From JBAXTZ01 sp037129925 (GTDB lineage Bacteria; Bacillota; Negativicutes; JBAXTZ01), in contig JBAXTZ010000009.1 in NCBI GenBank assembly GCA_037129925.1, forward strand, positions 1-64,000: 64,000 bases of DNA, written 5' to 3'. Positions 23,620-32,355 of the stretch are shown piece after piece; the stretch's first letter is position 1, and each line of letters starts with the position of its first letter. The notes below the pieces were generated by a model that saw only the letters and a program-made list of their open reading frames with translations, was not told the DNA's origin and did no database searches. The position numbers and the translations under genes were made by a program.

Positions 23620-26280
23620 ATGTCAAAATTCGTTTATTTATTCCGTGAGGGCAACAAGGACATGAAGCCGCTGTTAGGCGGAAAGGGCGCTAACTTAGCC
23701 GAAATGACTAATATCGGCCTGCCGGTTCCTCCGGGATTCACTATCACTACTGAGGTTTGTCGCGAGTATTATCGTAACGGCGCTAAAATGCCGGAAGGCG
23801 TTTTGGAGCAAACTAAAGCTGCTTTGAAAGATGTAGAAAAGCAACTTGGCAAAAATTTTGGTGACCCTGTTGATCCATTGTTATTATCAGTCCGCTCCGG
23901 TTCAGTGTTCTCGATGCCGGGGATGATGGACACAATTTTGAATCTCGGTATCAATGATACTACAGTTGAGGCGATCGCAAAAAAATCCGGCAACCGCTGG
24001 TTCGCGCTCGATTCGTTCCGGCGCTTTATCCAGATGTTTTCCGATGTGGTACTCGGCGTATCCAAGCACGACCTTGAGCACGTTTTGGCGGACATCAAGA
24101 AACGCGAGAATGCCAAATACGACCAGGATTTGTCAGAATCGGCAATGACTGACGTTATCGCCGCCTATAAAAAATATGTATTTGACCGCATCGGCCGGTC
24201 GTTCCCGAACGATCCGATGGAACAGCTTGCTTTGTCGATAGAAGCCGTATTTAGTTCTTGGAACAATGAACGCGCTGTCGTATATCGTAACCTAAACAAA
24301 ATTGACCACAACTTGGGAACTGCTGTCAGTGTTCAGTCAATGGTCTTTGGAAACATGGGTAACGATTGCGGTACCGGTGTTGCCTTTACCCGTAACCCGT
24401 CTAATGGCGAAAATTTGCTATACGGCGAGTATTTGTTTAACGCTCAAGGCGAAGACGTAGTTGCCGGTGTTCGTACTCCTAAGAAAATTTCCGAGTTACA
24501 TGATGAAATGCCGGCGATATACGACGAGTTTGCCGCTATCTGCCATAAATTGGAAAATTATTACAAAAACGTTCAAGACATAGAATTCACTATCGAGAAA
24601 AACAAACTATATATCCTGCAAACCCGTAACGGCAAGCGCACTGCTCCTGCGGCAGTAAAAATCGCCCACGACCTCTGTGTTGAAGGCGTAGTTACCAAAC
24701 GCGAAGCGATGTTATTGATTGATGCCGTGCAGTTGGATCAGATATTGCATCCGCAAATCGATAGTTCGGTAAAAGTTGAAGTGCTTGGCACCGGCTTGCC
24801 GGCTTCACCAGGCGCGGCATGCGGACAGGTAGTATTCAGCGCCGATGCGGCGGCCGCGGCGGCCGAAAACGGCATCAAGACTTTGCTGGTTAGCACCGAA
24901 ACCACCCCGGACGACATTCACGGCATGCACGCCGCCGAAGGCATTTTGACCTGTCGCGGCGGCATGACTTCACACGCGGCGGTTGTGGCGCGCGGCATGG
25001 GCAAACCATGTGTTTGCGGTTGCGAGGCGCTGTCGATTAACTTTGAAACGCAAACTTTATCTATCGGCGGGCAAACGATAAAAGCCGGCGAGCTAATGTC
25101 GATTGACGGCACTGCCGGTCGTGTCATTAAAGGTCAAGTTATTGTCAAAGATGCGGTATTGTCATTAGAGTGCATTGAGTTACTCAACTGGGCGGACGAG
25201 ATCAAAAAACTGGATGTTCGCGCTAACGCTGACAATCCGGCTGATGCAATAAAATCGCGCGAATTTGGCGCAAAAGGTATCGGCTTGACCCGTACTGAGC
25301 ATATGTTCATGGGCGCCGACCGTCTGCCGCACGTCCAGGCGATGATTCTTGCCGAAGACACTGCGGCCCGCGCTGCAGCCTTAGACGTCTTGTTGCCAAT
25401 GCAGGAAAGCGACTTCTACGGGATATTAAAAGCGATGGATGGCTATCCGGTCTGTATCCGTTTGCTCGATCCGCCACTACACGAGTTCTTACCAAACCGT
25501 GAAGAATTAATGGTCGAAATGGCTATTGCCCGCGAAACCGGTAAAAATGCTGATAAACTTCCCACTTGGGAAAAACTCTGGCACAAAATTGACAATCTGC
25601 ACGAGTTCAATCCAATGCTCGGTCATCGCGGTTGCCGCTTGGGAATCAGCTGGCCGGAAATATACGAGATGCAAATCCGGGCGATCTTCAACGCCACTGC
25701 CCGGCTAACCAAAGAAGGTTTCCAGCCGCATCCGGAAGTTGAGATTCCGCTTACCATCGATGCCAACGAAATGCGGTTCTTCAAAGATCGAATCGATCGT
25801 ATCGCCGCAGAAGTTAAAGAGCACTTCGGCACCGGTTTCCATTACACCAGCGGAACAATGATCGAAATTCCCCGCGCCGCCTTAATGGCTGCTGAGATGG
25901 CGGAATTTGCCGAGTTCTTCAGTTTCGGCACTAACGACCTTACCCAAACGACCTTAGGCTTTAGCCGCGATGATGCTGAGGGAAAATTCTTAAAAGATTA
26001 TCTGGAAAAGAAAATTCTTAAAGAAAATCCGTTTATCGTCCTGGATCGCAAAGGCGTCGGCCAATTGATGAAAATGGCCTGCGCAAATGGCAAAAAGACT
26101 CGTCCCAACCTGATCGTCGGAATCTGCGGCGAGCATGGCGGCGAGCCTAGTTCCATCCAGTTCTGCAACGACATCGGTTTGGACTTCGTCAGCTGTTCAC
26201 CGTTTAGGGTGCCGATTGCCCGCTTAGCTGCCGCTCAGGCAGTTGTTGCTGAAGGCAAGGAAATTCTCGGAACCCGCTAG
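23620..26280 (+). CDS. ppdK: Pyruvate, phosphate dikinase
   Basis: An 886-residue enzyme interconverting pyruvate, ATP and phosphate with PEP, AMP and pyrophosphate. In anaerobes it often runs toward pyruvate in PPi-linked glycolysis. The N-terminal ATP-grasp has LLGGKGANLAEMTNIGLPVP and ends with YILQTRNGKRTAPAA. The phospho-histidine domain has CRGGMTSHAAVVARGMGKPC. The C-terminal PEP-binding TIM barrel has FGTNDLTQTTLGFSRDDAEG and the catalytic cysteine in GICGEHGGEP. The ribosome site AAGGAG is 13 bases from the ATG, rather far. It forms a single-gene unit with its own terminator. Confidence 0.97.
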   Translation: MSKFVYLFREGNKDMKPLLGGKGANLAEMTNIGLPVPPGFTITTEVCREYYRNGAKMPEGVLEQTKAALKDVEKQLGKNFGDPVDPLLLSVRSGSVFSMPGMMDTILNLGINDTTVEAIAKKSGNRWFALDSFRRFIQMFSDVVLGVSKHDLEHVLADIKKRENAKYDQDLSESAMTDVIAAYKKYVFDRIGRSFPNDPMEQLALSIEAVFSSWNNERAVVYRNLNKIDHNLGTAVSVQSMVFGNMGNDCGTGVAFTRNPSNGENLLYGEYLFNAQGEDVVAGVRTPKKISELHDEMPAIYDEFAAICHKLENYYKNVQDIEFTIEKNKLYILQTRNGKRTAPAAVKIAHDLCVEGVVTKREAMLLIDAVQLDQILHPQIDSSVKVEVLGTGLPASPGAACGQVVFSADAAAAAAENGIKTLLVSTETTPDDIHGMHAAEGILTCRGGMTSHAAVVARGMGKPCVCGCEALSINFETQTLSIGGQTIKAGELMSIDGTAGRVIKGQVIVKDAVLSLECIELLNWADEIKKLDVRANADNPADAIKSREFGAKGIGLTRTEHMFMGADRLPHVQAMILAEDTAARAAALDVLLPMQESDFYGILKAMDGYPVCIRLLDPPLHEFLPNREELMVEMAIARETGKNADKLPTWEKLWHKIDNLHEFNPMLGHRGCRLGISWPEIYEMQIRAIFNATARLTKEGFQPHPEVEIPLTIDANEMRFFKDRIDRIAAEVKEHFGTGFHYTSGTMIEIPRAALMAAEMAEFAEFFSFGTNDLTQTTLGFSRDDAEGKFLKDYLEKKILKENPFIVLDRKGVGQLMKMACANGKKTRPNLIVGICGEHGGEPSSIQFCNDIGLDFVSCSPFRVPIARLAAAQAVVAEGKEILGTR

Positions 26281-26299
26281 GAATATTTACCTAATATAA

Positions 26300-26327
26300 A
26301 CCCGCTACCGTATGGTAGCGGGTTTTA
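26300..26327 (+). terminator. Intrinsic terminator of ppdK
   Basis: A perfect 10-bp stem ACCCGCTACC/GGTAGCGGGT with loop GTAT, followed by TTTTATT, 20 bases after the ppdK stop. Confidence 0.92.
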
Positions 26328-26331
26328 TTGC

Positions 26332-26360
26332 TTTAAAGCACACTGAAAGTAATATATAAT
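26332..26360 (+). promoter_or_regulatory. Possible promoter of the receptor-phosphatase operon
   Basis: TTTAAA (26332-26337), 17-base spacer, TATAAT (26355-26360), about 40 bases upstream of the ATG at 26399. The -10 is perfect and the -35 is weak. Confidence 0.5.
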
Positions 26361-26398
26361 GAATTGCAGACAGCTTGACACAACAACGGAGGGCTGAT

Positions 26399-27766
26399 AT
26401 GAACGCAAATTTCGGCGATTTTTTTGATATTGTTAATTATATGGCGCTTGAACTATCGCTGATTTATTTTGTTGCCCGCACTCGTATCGTCAGCCGGATG
26501 CTGTTTGAACGCATAAATTGGCAAAACATTATCCTAACCGGAATTATCGGTAGCGCGATGGCAGTAGTATCCAATATTTATTTTACCCGATTTTTGGATT
26601 GGTACATCATTGGTGTTGCACCGCAAACTTCGTTATTGTTCGGCATGTTGTTCGGCGTAAAAACCGGCATCGCCGTCGGCGTTGGCAGTGTCTTTTTTGC
26701 CCAGCTTGCCGGAAGCCATCCGTCCTATTATTCTTTGGTAACAGCGGTTTTGGGCTTGTTTGGCGGACTGTTCCGCAACTATATCGGCTTACCGTGGAAT
26801 AACCTTGTCAAATCTACTTTATTTACGTTTGTTGTTTATTCAACAGTAACAATGAGTTTTTCACTATCCGGACGTTTTTCCGTTAACGTGTGGCATGAAG
26901 TGTTGTTGACAATGTTTTTCAAAACACTCATTAATGTCTGGGTTTTTTATGTCATCGCTCATATATTTTCCGAAAAAACCACTTTGGCAACAAAAGATTT
27001 GTTAACAACAGAATTGGATATCGCCGCGCAATTGCAACAAAAAATAATCCCTGATTTCGCGACTCTGGCATTGCCGCCGGAGTTAGATATTGTCGCCCGC
27101 CTACAACCTGCAAAATCAGTCGGCGGCGACTGGTGCGACTGCACTATTAAAAACGACCGGGTCTGTCTGGTAATCGGTGACGTTTCAGACAAAGGCATAC
27201 CGGCAGCGTTATTCATGGCCGCTAGTTGTGTTGCATTTCGCGCCAACCTCGACAGCATTTATAAATCACCGGCGGAAGTTATGCAGCTGGCCAATAACTC
27301 ACTATTTGAAACCAATAATTGTTTTATGTTCGTTACCGCCTGTTGCGCGGAAATAGAGCTAAAATCTGGCAAACTGCGCTACTGCGCAGTCGGGCACCCA
27401 CCGTTTGTGTTGGTGCGAAACAACCAGACCCAACTGTATTGTGCGACCGATAAAGGAGTACTGGGAATTGTCAAAAAGCCCAAGCCTTACAATATTGCTT
27501 CTATTCAACTAGAAGCCAATGATTTATTAATATTTGTCACCGACGGGGTAACTGAAGCCACGAATAATAAAAGTAAATTATTTGGACAAGCACGCATTAA
27601 TCAAGCGCTCACAGCTACCCCTGTCGCCACAGCCGCGCAAGCGCTTCTGGCGTTGCAAAATGCAATTAACAACTTCGTCGGCGACACCCCGCAAAGCGAC
27701 GATATCTGTATTATCGTCGTCCGCTATACACCATTGTCAAAGGAGGCGCTATCCGATGTTAGCTGA
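26399..27766 (+). CDS. LytS-type membrane receptor with active PP2C/SpoIIE phosphatase domain
   Basis: A 455-residue protein. Residues 1-195 hold several membrane helices of the 5TM-LYT receptor type, including a Gly-rich GMLFGVKTGIAVGVG loop. A linker (DIAAQLQQKIIPDF, the usual RsbU/SpoIIE entry motif) leads to a PP2C domain with all metal-binding marks: GGDWCD, VIGDVSDKGIPAALFM, VGHPPFVLV, FVTDGVTEATN and a final QSDDICIIVV. Such enzymes dephosphorylate STAS-domain anti-anti-sigma proteins in partner-switching systems. No STAS gene is in the window. GGAGGGCTGAT precedes the ATG. It overlaps the next gene by 11 bases, so the two are coupled. The ligand is unknown. Confidence 0.85.
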   Translation: MNANFGDFFDIVNYMALELSLIYFVARTRIVSRMLFERINWQNIILTGIIGSAMAVVSNIYFTRFLDWYIIGVAPQTSLLFGMLFGVKTGIAVGVGSVFFAQLAGSHPSYYSLVTAVLGLFGGLFRNYIGLPWNNLVKSTLFTFVVYSTVTMSFSLSGRFSVNVWHEVLLTMFFKTLINVWVFYVIAHIFSEKTTLATKDLLTTELDIAAQLQQKIIPDFATLALPPELDIVARLQPAKSVGGDWCDCTIKNDRVCLVIGDVSDKGIPAALFMAASCVAFRANLDSIYKSPAEVMQLANNSLFETNNCFMFVTACCAEIELKSGKLRYCAVGHPPFVLVRNNQTQLYCATDKGVLGIVKKPKPYNIASIQLEANDLLIFVTDGVTEATNNKSKLFGQARINQALTATPVATAAQALLALQNAINNFVGDTPQSDDICIIVVRYTPLSKEALSDVS

Positions 27767-29462
27767 TTATGCATTGCGCCTGATAAAGTTGCTGGGCAGC
27801 GCCTCCATCGTTATCGCATTTACCTATTTGCTTAGCACAATGCCGGTTGGACAACAATTGCTCTCTGTAAAAGAGCGGATTATTACTCGCAAAGATCAAT
27901 GGCTAATCTGGCTAATCTTTAGCGGCTTTGCGCTTTACAACTCATTGAGTATAACCACGCACGGCGCCGATGCCCGTATCATTGCGCCAATCCTTGCCGG
28001 ATTTATTGCCGGTCCGCTAGTCGGTGTGGGGGTTGCACTTATTGGAATTGCCGGTGCCATCATCGAATACAATTTTGATATCAGTATGTCGTTGGCAAAT
28101 ACCGGTGATTTAATTGATTCAATCGTGGTGATCAATTTACTCGCCGGGTACAGCGCCGGAATGTTCCAGCGCCATCGCAAAAACTTAATCAGCATTAAAA
28201 GTGCCGCGCTGTTCGTGGTGCTGTTTGATATTATTATTATGTTCCCGACGGAAATTTATCTTGCCGATAATCCGGAGTTGTTTTTAAAAACGGCGAGCAT
28301 GATTTTTCCGCCGATGTTGATTGTTCACTTGGTATGTATAGTAGTATTCCTATTGTTAATCAGAAATTTCAACGCCGAACAAAACGCCAAAATCATCGAG
28401 CGAAAAATCACATTAGAAAAGGGCATCGCTCAAAAAATCTTTCAGTCGCTGCATTCTGATAGCAAAAAAACAATTTTAACCCAAGACACTGCGCAGTTAG
28501 CCTGCTATCCGGAGACTGATGTTACGCAGTATACCAATCGCTTCATCGCTAAAGTAACTATCAATAATTATTACTATTTTAGCTACGGCTATTTCTTTGG
28601 CGCGCAAACTCCGGTTGCGATGGCAATTTCCTACGTAAAGCCATTGTTTGAAAACCTGGCAAAAAACCATTTGGCACCAACAGAAATTGATACGGCGCTA
28701 AAAGATAATTTACGGGCGTTTTCTGACCAAAATGTCCTACTGCGCATGGTCTGCTGCCGGATTAATCTACGCGATAATACGTTTGAATATTCTGGTTCAG
28801 ATAATTGTCAACCTGTTCTCATTCGCAATCACATCGCGCTACTGCTGGGCAATAATGAAGCGTTGCAAATTGACGACATTATTGCGGTTGTTAATATCGA
28901 GACTAACATTTTGCCGCCATTAAACGCGTTGTCGGCTTTGCCGGATATTGGCAATATTTCAACAGCGGTAACGGACGCGTTATATATTACCGTTCTAAAT
29001 AATCCCAAAGTCATCGCCCGCTTTAAGCGCAGTATCGCCCGCGACCCCGAAGTAATTAGTCAATTGTTCGAGCAGTGCCGCGAATTTTGTCAGGTCAATA
29101 ATTTGCAGCCGCGTACAAACCGTGACATCGGCCTGCTCCTTGATGAAACAGTAAGCAACGCTATAAAATATTCCGGTGTAGTTGACTTGAATGATACCAG
29201 CGCAATATTGGTAAATGTCGCTTTTGAACTGGAAACCCGGCACCTTGAAGTTACCGTAGCGTGGAAGGGCGATTACTTTGACCCATTGCAATACACGCTT
29301 ATTCCCGATCAACAGTCCCGAGTCCCGGGCGGCTGGGGGATTTTTTTGATAAAAAAACTTACCGATACTATAACTTTTGAACGCAAAAACGATTATAATA
29401 CACTTATTATGCAAAAAACGTATCCAGAATCAACAAAAATAACAAAGCCGGAGGGGATTTAA
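27756..29462 (+). CDS. LytS-type receptor with pseudo-PP2C and RsbW-like ATPase domain
   Basis: A 568-residue protein. Residues 1-205 are membrane helices of 5TM-LYT type (IIAPILAGFIAGPLVGVGVA). The middle (about 215-405) aligns by order with the PP2C domain of the gene before it but lacks the metal Asps: the GDVSDKG position reads YGYFFGAQ, and the DGVTE position reads NIETN. The C-terminal 150 residues are an HATPase of the anti-sigma kinase type, with N-box LLLDETVSNAIKYSG and G-box GGWGIFLIKKLTD. I start at ATG 27756 (GGAGGCGCTATCCG upstream) inside the previous gene. Likely a receptor-controlled Ser kinase that opposes the phosphatase. This is inference. Confidence 0.8.
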   Translation: MLADYALRLIKLLGSASIVIAFTYLLSTMPVGQQLLSVKERIITRKDQWLIWLIFSGFALYNSLSITTHGADARIIAPILAGFIAGPLVGVGVALIGIAGAIIEYNFDISMSLANTGDLIDSIVVINLLAGYSAGMFQRHRKNLISIKSAALFVVLFDIIIMFPTEIYLADNPELFLKTASMIFPPMLIVHLVCIVVFLLLIRNFNAEQNAKIIERKITLEKGIAQKIFQSLHSDSKKTILTQDTAQLACYPETDVTQYTNRFIAKVTINNYYYFSYGYFFGAQTPVAMAISYVKPLFENLAKNHLAPTEIDTALKDNLRAFSDQNVLLRMVCCRINLRDNTFEYSGSDNCQPVLIRNHIALLLGNNEALQIDDIIAVVNIETNILPPLNALSALPDIGNISTAVTDALYITVLNNPKVIARFKRSIARDPEVISQLFEQCREFCQVNNLQPRTNRDIGLLLDETVSNAIKYSGVVDLNDTSAILVNVAFELETRHLEVTVAWKGDYFDPLQYTLIPDQQSRVPGGWGIFLIKKLTDTITFERKNDYNTLIMQKTYPESTKITKPEGI

Positions 29463-29463
29463 C

Positions 29464-30912
29464 ATGGCAGACAACACAAAGCAGTTTCGGTGGTACAATC
29501 TGACTCTATTGGTATTCACGATCGTCTGGGGTTTTGGCAATGTCGTAAACAACTATGCCAACATGGGTTTGCAAGTAGTCATTTCCTGGGTGATAATTCT
29601 ATCGCTGTACTTTGTCCCCTACGCGCTCATGGTCGGCGAAATGGGGTCGACATTTAGCAAAGCCAAAGGTGGAGTATCGACCTGGATTCGTGAAACGCTC
29701 GGTACGACTATCGCCTTTCTCGCCGGTTGGACCTATTGGGTGGTTCACGTTCCCTACCTCGCGCAAAAACCACAAGCAGCGCTGATCGCACTCGGCTGGG
29801 GAATATTCGAAGATGGCAAAACGATTAAAGCGCTCGATCCGATGTTGCTGCAATCTTTAACCTTTATTGTTTTTATTGCCTTCTTAGTTATTTCAGCGCG
29901 GGGAATTAATTCGTTGAAAAGTATCGGTATGATTGCCGGTGTTGCGACATTAAGTATGTCGCTGCTGTACATCGTCTTGATGATGGCCGCTCCGGCTATC
30001 CGCGGCATCCATTCGGCAACCACCGTATGGGACTGGAACACTTTTGTGCCGAGTTTTGACTTTACCTATTTTACGACGATTTCGATGTTGTTGTTCGCAG
30101 TCGGCGGTTCGGAAAAAATCGCTCCCTATGTCAACAACACTCATAACCCGGCAAAAGAGTTTCCCAAAGCGATGATTGCTCTGGCCGCGCTGGTCGCAAT
30201 ATCGGCGCTACTCGGTTCGATTGCTATGGGTATGATGTTTGACGCACATAACATCCCCAAAGATTTGAAGATGAACGGTCAATATTATGCCTTCCAAATG
30301 TTGGGACAGTACTATGGCGTGGGCAATTTCTTTTTGCTAATCTACGCGCTGTCTAATTTTGCCGGACAGGTTGCGGCGTTGATGTTTTCCATCGATGCTC
30401 CGTTAAAAGTTTTCTTATCCGACACTGATTCGCGCTACGTGCCAAAATTCCTTACCAAAACCAATAAATATGGCGCGCCAATTAACGGTTACTATTTGAC
30501 TGGCGTGCTGGTAAGCATTCTTATCCTGGTACCGGCAATCGGCATCAAAAACATGAATGATTTATTTAACTGGTTGCTGGATTTGAATTCGATTGTCATG
30601 CCAATGCGCTATCTCTGGGTTTTTGTTGCCTACATGGCGATAAAGAAGCTGGCTGCCAACTATAACGCTGAGTATAACTTTGTCCGCAATCCACTGATCG
30701 GCATGGGCATTGGTTTCTGGTGCTTTGCCTTAACGGCATTTGCAATCATCATGGGTATGTTTCCAAAGGGCGTTACGCTCTATACCTCGCAATGGTATTT
30801 TCAGCTGACGCTGAACATCATCACCCCGTTCGCGTTACTCGGTCTGGGATTCATCATGCCTTACCTCGCCAGAAAATTCAATACTCCCGGTGAAGCTAAT
30901 GAGCGTGATTAA
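29464..30912 (+). CDS. APC-superfamily amino acid/polyamine permease
   Basis: A 482-residue integral membrane protein with about 12 helices. The APC marks include the unwound first helix IVWGFGNVVNNYANMG, FVPYALMVGEMGSTFSKAKGG with the Trp-rich GGVSTWIRETLG, and SEKIAPYVNN. It resembles the GadC/YjeM-like branch, which includes exchangers. No substrate can be read. GGAGGGGATTTAAC precedes the ATG, one base after the stop of the ATPase gene, so it is in the same operon as the two receptor proteins. Confidence 0.85.
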   Translation: MADNTKQFRWYNLTLLVFTIVWGFGNVVNNYANMGLQVVISWVIILSLYFVPYALMVGEMGSTFSKAKGGVSTWIRETLGTTIAFLAGWTYWVVHVPYLAQKPQAALIALGWGIFEDGKTIKALDPMLLQSLTFIVFIAFLVISARGINSLKSIGMIAGVATLSMSLLYIVLMMAAPAIRGIHSATTVWDWNTFVPSFDFTYFTTISMLLFAVGGSEKIAPYVNNTHNPAKEFPKAMIALAALVAISALLGSIAMGMMFDAHNIPKDLKMNGQYYAFQMLGQYYGVGNFFLLIYALSNFAGQVAALMFSIDAPLKVFLSDTDSRYVPKFLTKTNKYGAPINGYYLTGVLVSILILVPAIGIKNMNDLFNWLLDLNSIVMPMRYLWVFVAYMAIKKLAANYNAEYNFVRNPLIGMGIGFWCFALTAFAIIMGMFPKGVTLYTSQWYFQLTLNIITPFALLGLGFIMPYLARKFNTPGEANERD

Positions 30913-32239
30913 TTTTTGGCTTTCAACTGATGCTGAAAATTTATTAGTCGAACAACAGCCATTGCCGGTGAAAAAACCGGGCAAGAAATGCAGTTACAAA
31001 ATCGTCATCGATAGCGAAAATAAATTTCAGCAAATGACCGGTTTTGGCGCCTCGTTCACTGACAGTTCCGCCTATTTGTTGCAAAAATGTTTGACGGATG
31101 CCGAACGCGCTGTAGTTTTCCAAAAGCTATTTACCCCAGTAGGCATCAATCTTTCCTTTATTCGCGACCCGATGGGCAGCTGCGACTACAATCTAAACAT
31201 TTGGACATATTGCGACACCGGTGAGTTGTGTCCGCCGGATCCGCTACTGAAAAATTTTTCGATCCAATATGATCAAAAGTATATCCTTCCTTGTCTAAAA
31301 AAAGCCCTTGAACTTAATCCTAAGATTTTCTTCATGGCTACCCCGTGGACTGCGCCGGCGTGGATGAAAAGTTCCGGTTCAGCGATTGGCGGTCAGTTAT
31401 TGCCGGAATGCTATCAAGCCTACGCGTTATATTTTGTAAAATTTATTCAGGCTTATGCCAAGGAAGGCATTGAAGTACAGGCGATAACGCTGCAGAACGA
31501 GCCATTGTTCACCCCGCTTCATTACCCGGGAATGTTTCTGGGAGCTGAAGCGGCCCGCGATTTTGTAAAAACTGCGCTTGGTCCGCTATTTGCCCGCTAC
31601 AATATCGCGACCAAGATATTCATCTATGATCATAACTGGGACCGTCCGGACTATCCGCTAACCGTGCTCGAAGATGAAGACGCGCGAAAATACATCTCCG
31701 GTGTTGCTTGGCATGTCTATGGCGGCAATCCGGATGCGATGACTTTGGTGCATGACAAATATCCGGAAATCGAAACTCATTTCACCGAAGCCTCTGGCGG
31801 AGAATGGATACCCGAGTTCCGGGAAGCCTGGCTGGATCAGACAGCACAGATCATCCGGGTGCCGCGGAACTGGAGCAAAACCTTTTCGTGGTGGAATATC
31901 GCGCTAGATGAACAGCACGGCCCCAGCCTGCTCGGCGACTGGAGTACTTGTCGCGGTCTGCTCTGCATTGACCGGAAAACTGGCGCGGTAAAATATGAAC
32001 TGGATTACTATACGCTCGGACATTTAAGTAAGTTCGTGCAGCCGGGCGCCTACCGGATAGCCAGCAATCAGTGGTTTGACGAGCTAGAAAACGTCGCATT
32101 CCTCAACCCGGATGGATCGAAGGTGTTGCTGGTATCTAACCGGACGGCGGCTGTGAAAAACTTTTCCGTTGAGCAAGCTAACACATTTTTCGAGTATAAG
32201 TTGCCACCCGAAGCTTGCGCAACGTTTGTCTGGAAATAA
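30899..32239 (+). CDS. Glycoside hydrolase family 30 (glucosylceramidase/beta-glucanase type)
   Basis: A 446-residue enzyme without a signal peptide, so cytoplasmic. The TIM barrel begins after QMTGFGASFTDSSAYLL. The acid/base Glu is in ITLQNEPLFTPLHYP and the nucleophile Glu in THFTEASGGEW, both classic GH30 sites; a C-terminal beta-sandwich follows. Members cleave beta-linked glucose or xylose units. Substrate is unknown. Start ATG 30899 lies inside the permease gene (overlap 14 bases), with in-frame GTG at 30890 and 30905 as alternatives. It is the last gene of the receptor-permease operon and ends in a strong bidirectional terminator. Confidence 0.88.
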   Translation: MSVINFWLSTDAENLLVEQQPLPVKKPGKKCSYKIVIDSENKFQQMTGFGASFTDSSAYLLQKCLTDAERAVVFQKLFTPVGINLSFIRDPMGSCDYNLNIWTYCDTGELCPPDPLLKNFSIQYDQKYILPCLKKALELNPKIFFMATPWTAPAWMKSSGSAIGGQLLPECYQAYALYFVKFIQAYAKEGIEVQAITLQNEPLFTPLHYPGMFLGAEAARDFVKTALGPLFARYNIATKIFIYDHNWDRPDYPLTVLEDEDARKYISGVAWHVYGGNPDAMTLVHDKYPEIETHFTEASGGEWIPEFREAWLDQTAQIIRVPRNWSKTFSWWNIALDEQHGPSLLGDWSTCRGLLCIDRKTGAVKYELDYYTLGHLSKFVQPGAYRIASNQWFDELENVAFLNPDGSKVLLVSNRTAAVKNFSVEQANTFFEYKLPPEACATFVWK

Positions 32240-32243
32240 TCAA

Positions 32244-32284
32244 AAAATCCCCTGACCAGAAGCAAATTCCGGTCAGGGGATTTT
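32244..32284. terminator. Bidirectional intrinsic terminator
   Basis: Perfect 14-bp arms AAAATCCCCTGACC (32244-32257) and GGTCAGGGGATTTT (32271-32284). It lies between the convergent GH30 gene and the first solute-binding gene, with A- and T-runs serving both strands. Confidence 0.93.
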
Positions 32285-32355
32285 CCATTACCTAAGCTAA
32301 GTCATTTTCCTTGTAGCGCTCCGGCTTTGTAGCTTTATAGCTTTGCAGCATAACT

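Noticed and set aside
27582..27755. A longer N-terminus for the pseudo-phosphatase ATPase
   Set aside because: It would lie wholly inside the upstream phosphatase gene. The ATG at 27756 has GGAGG at good spacing and starts the first membrane helix.
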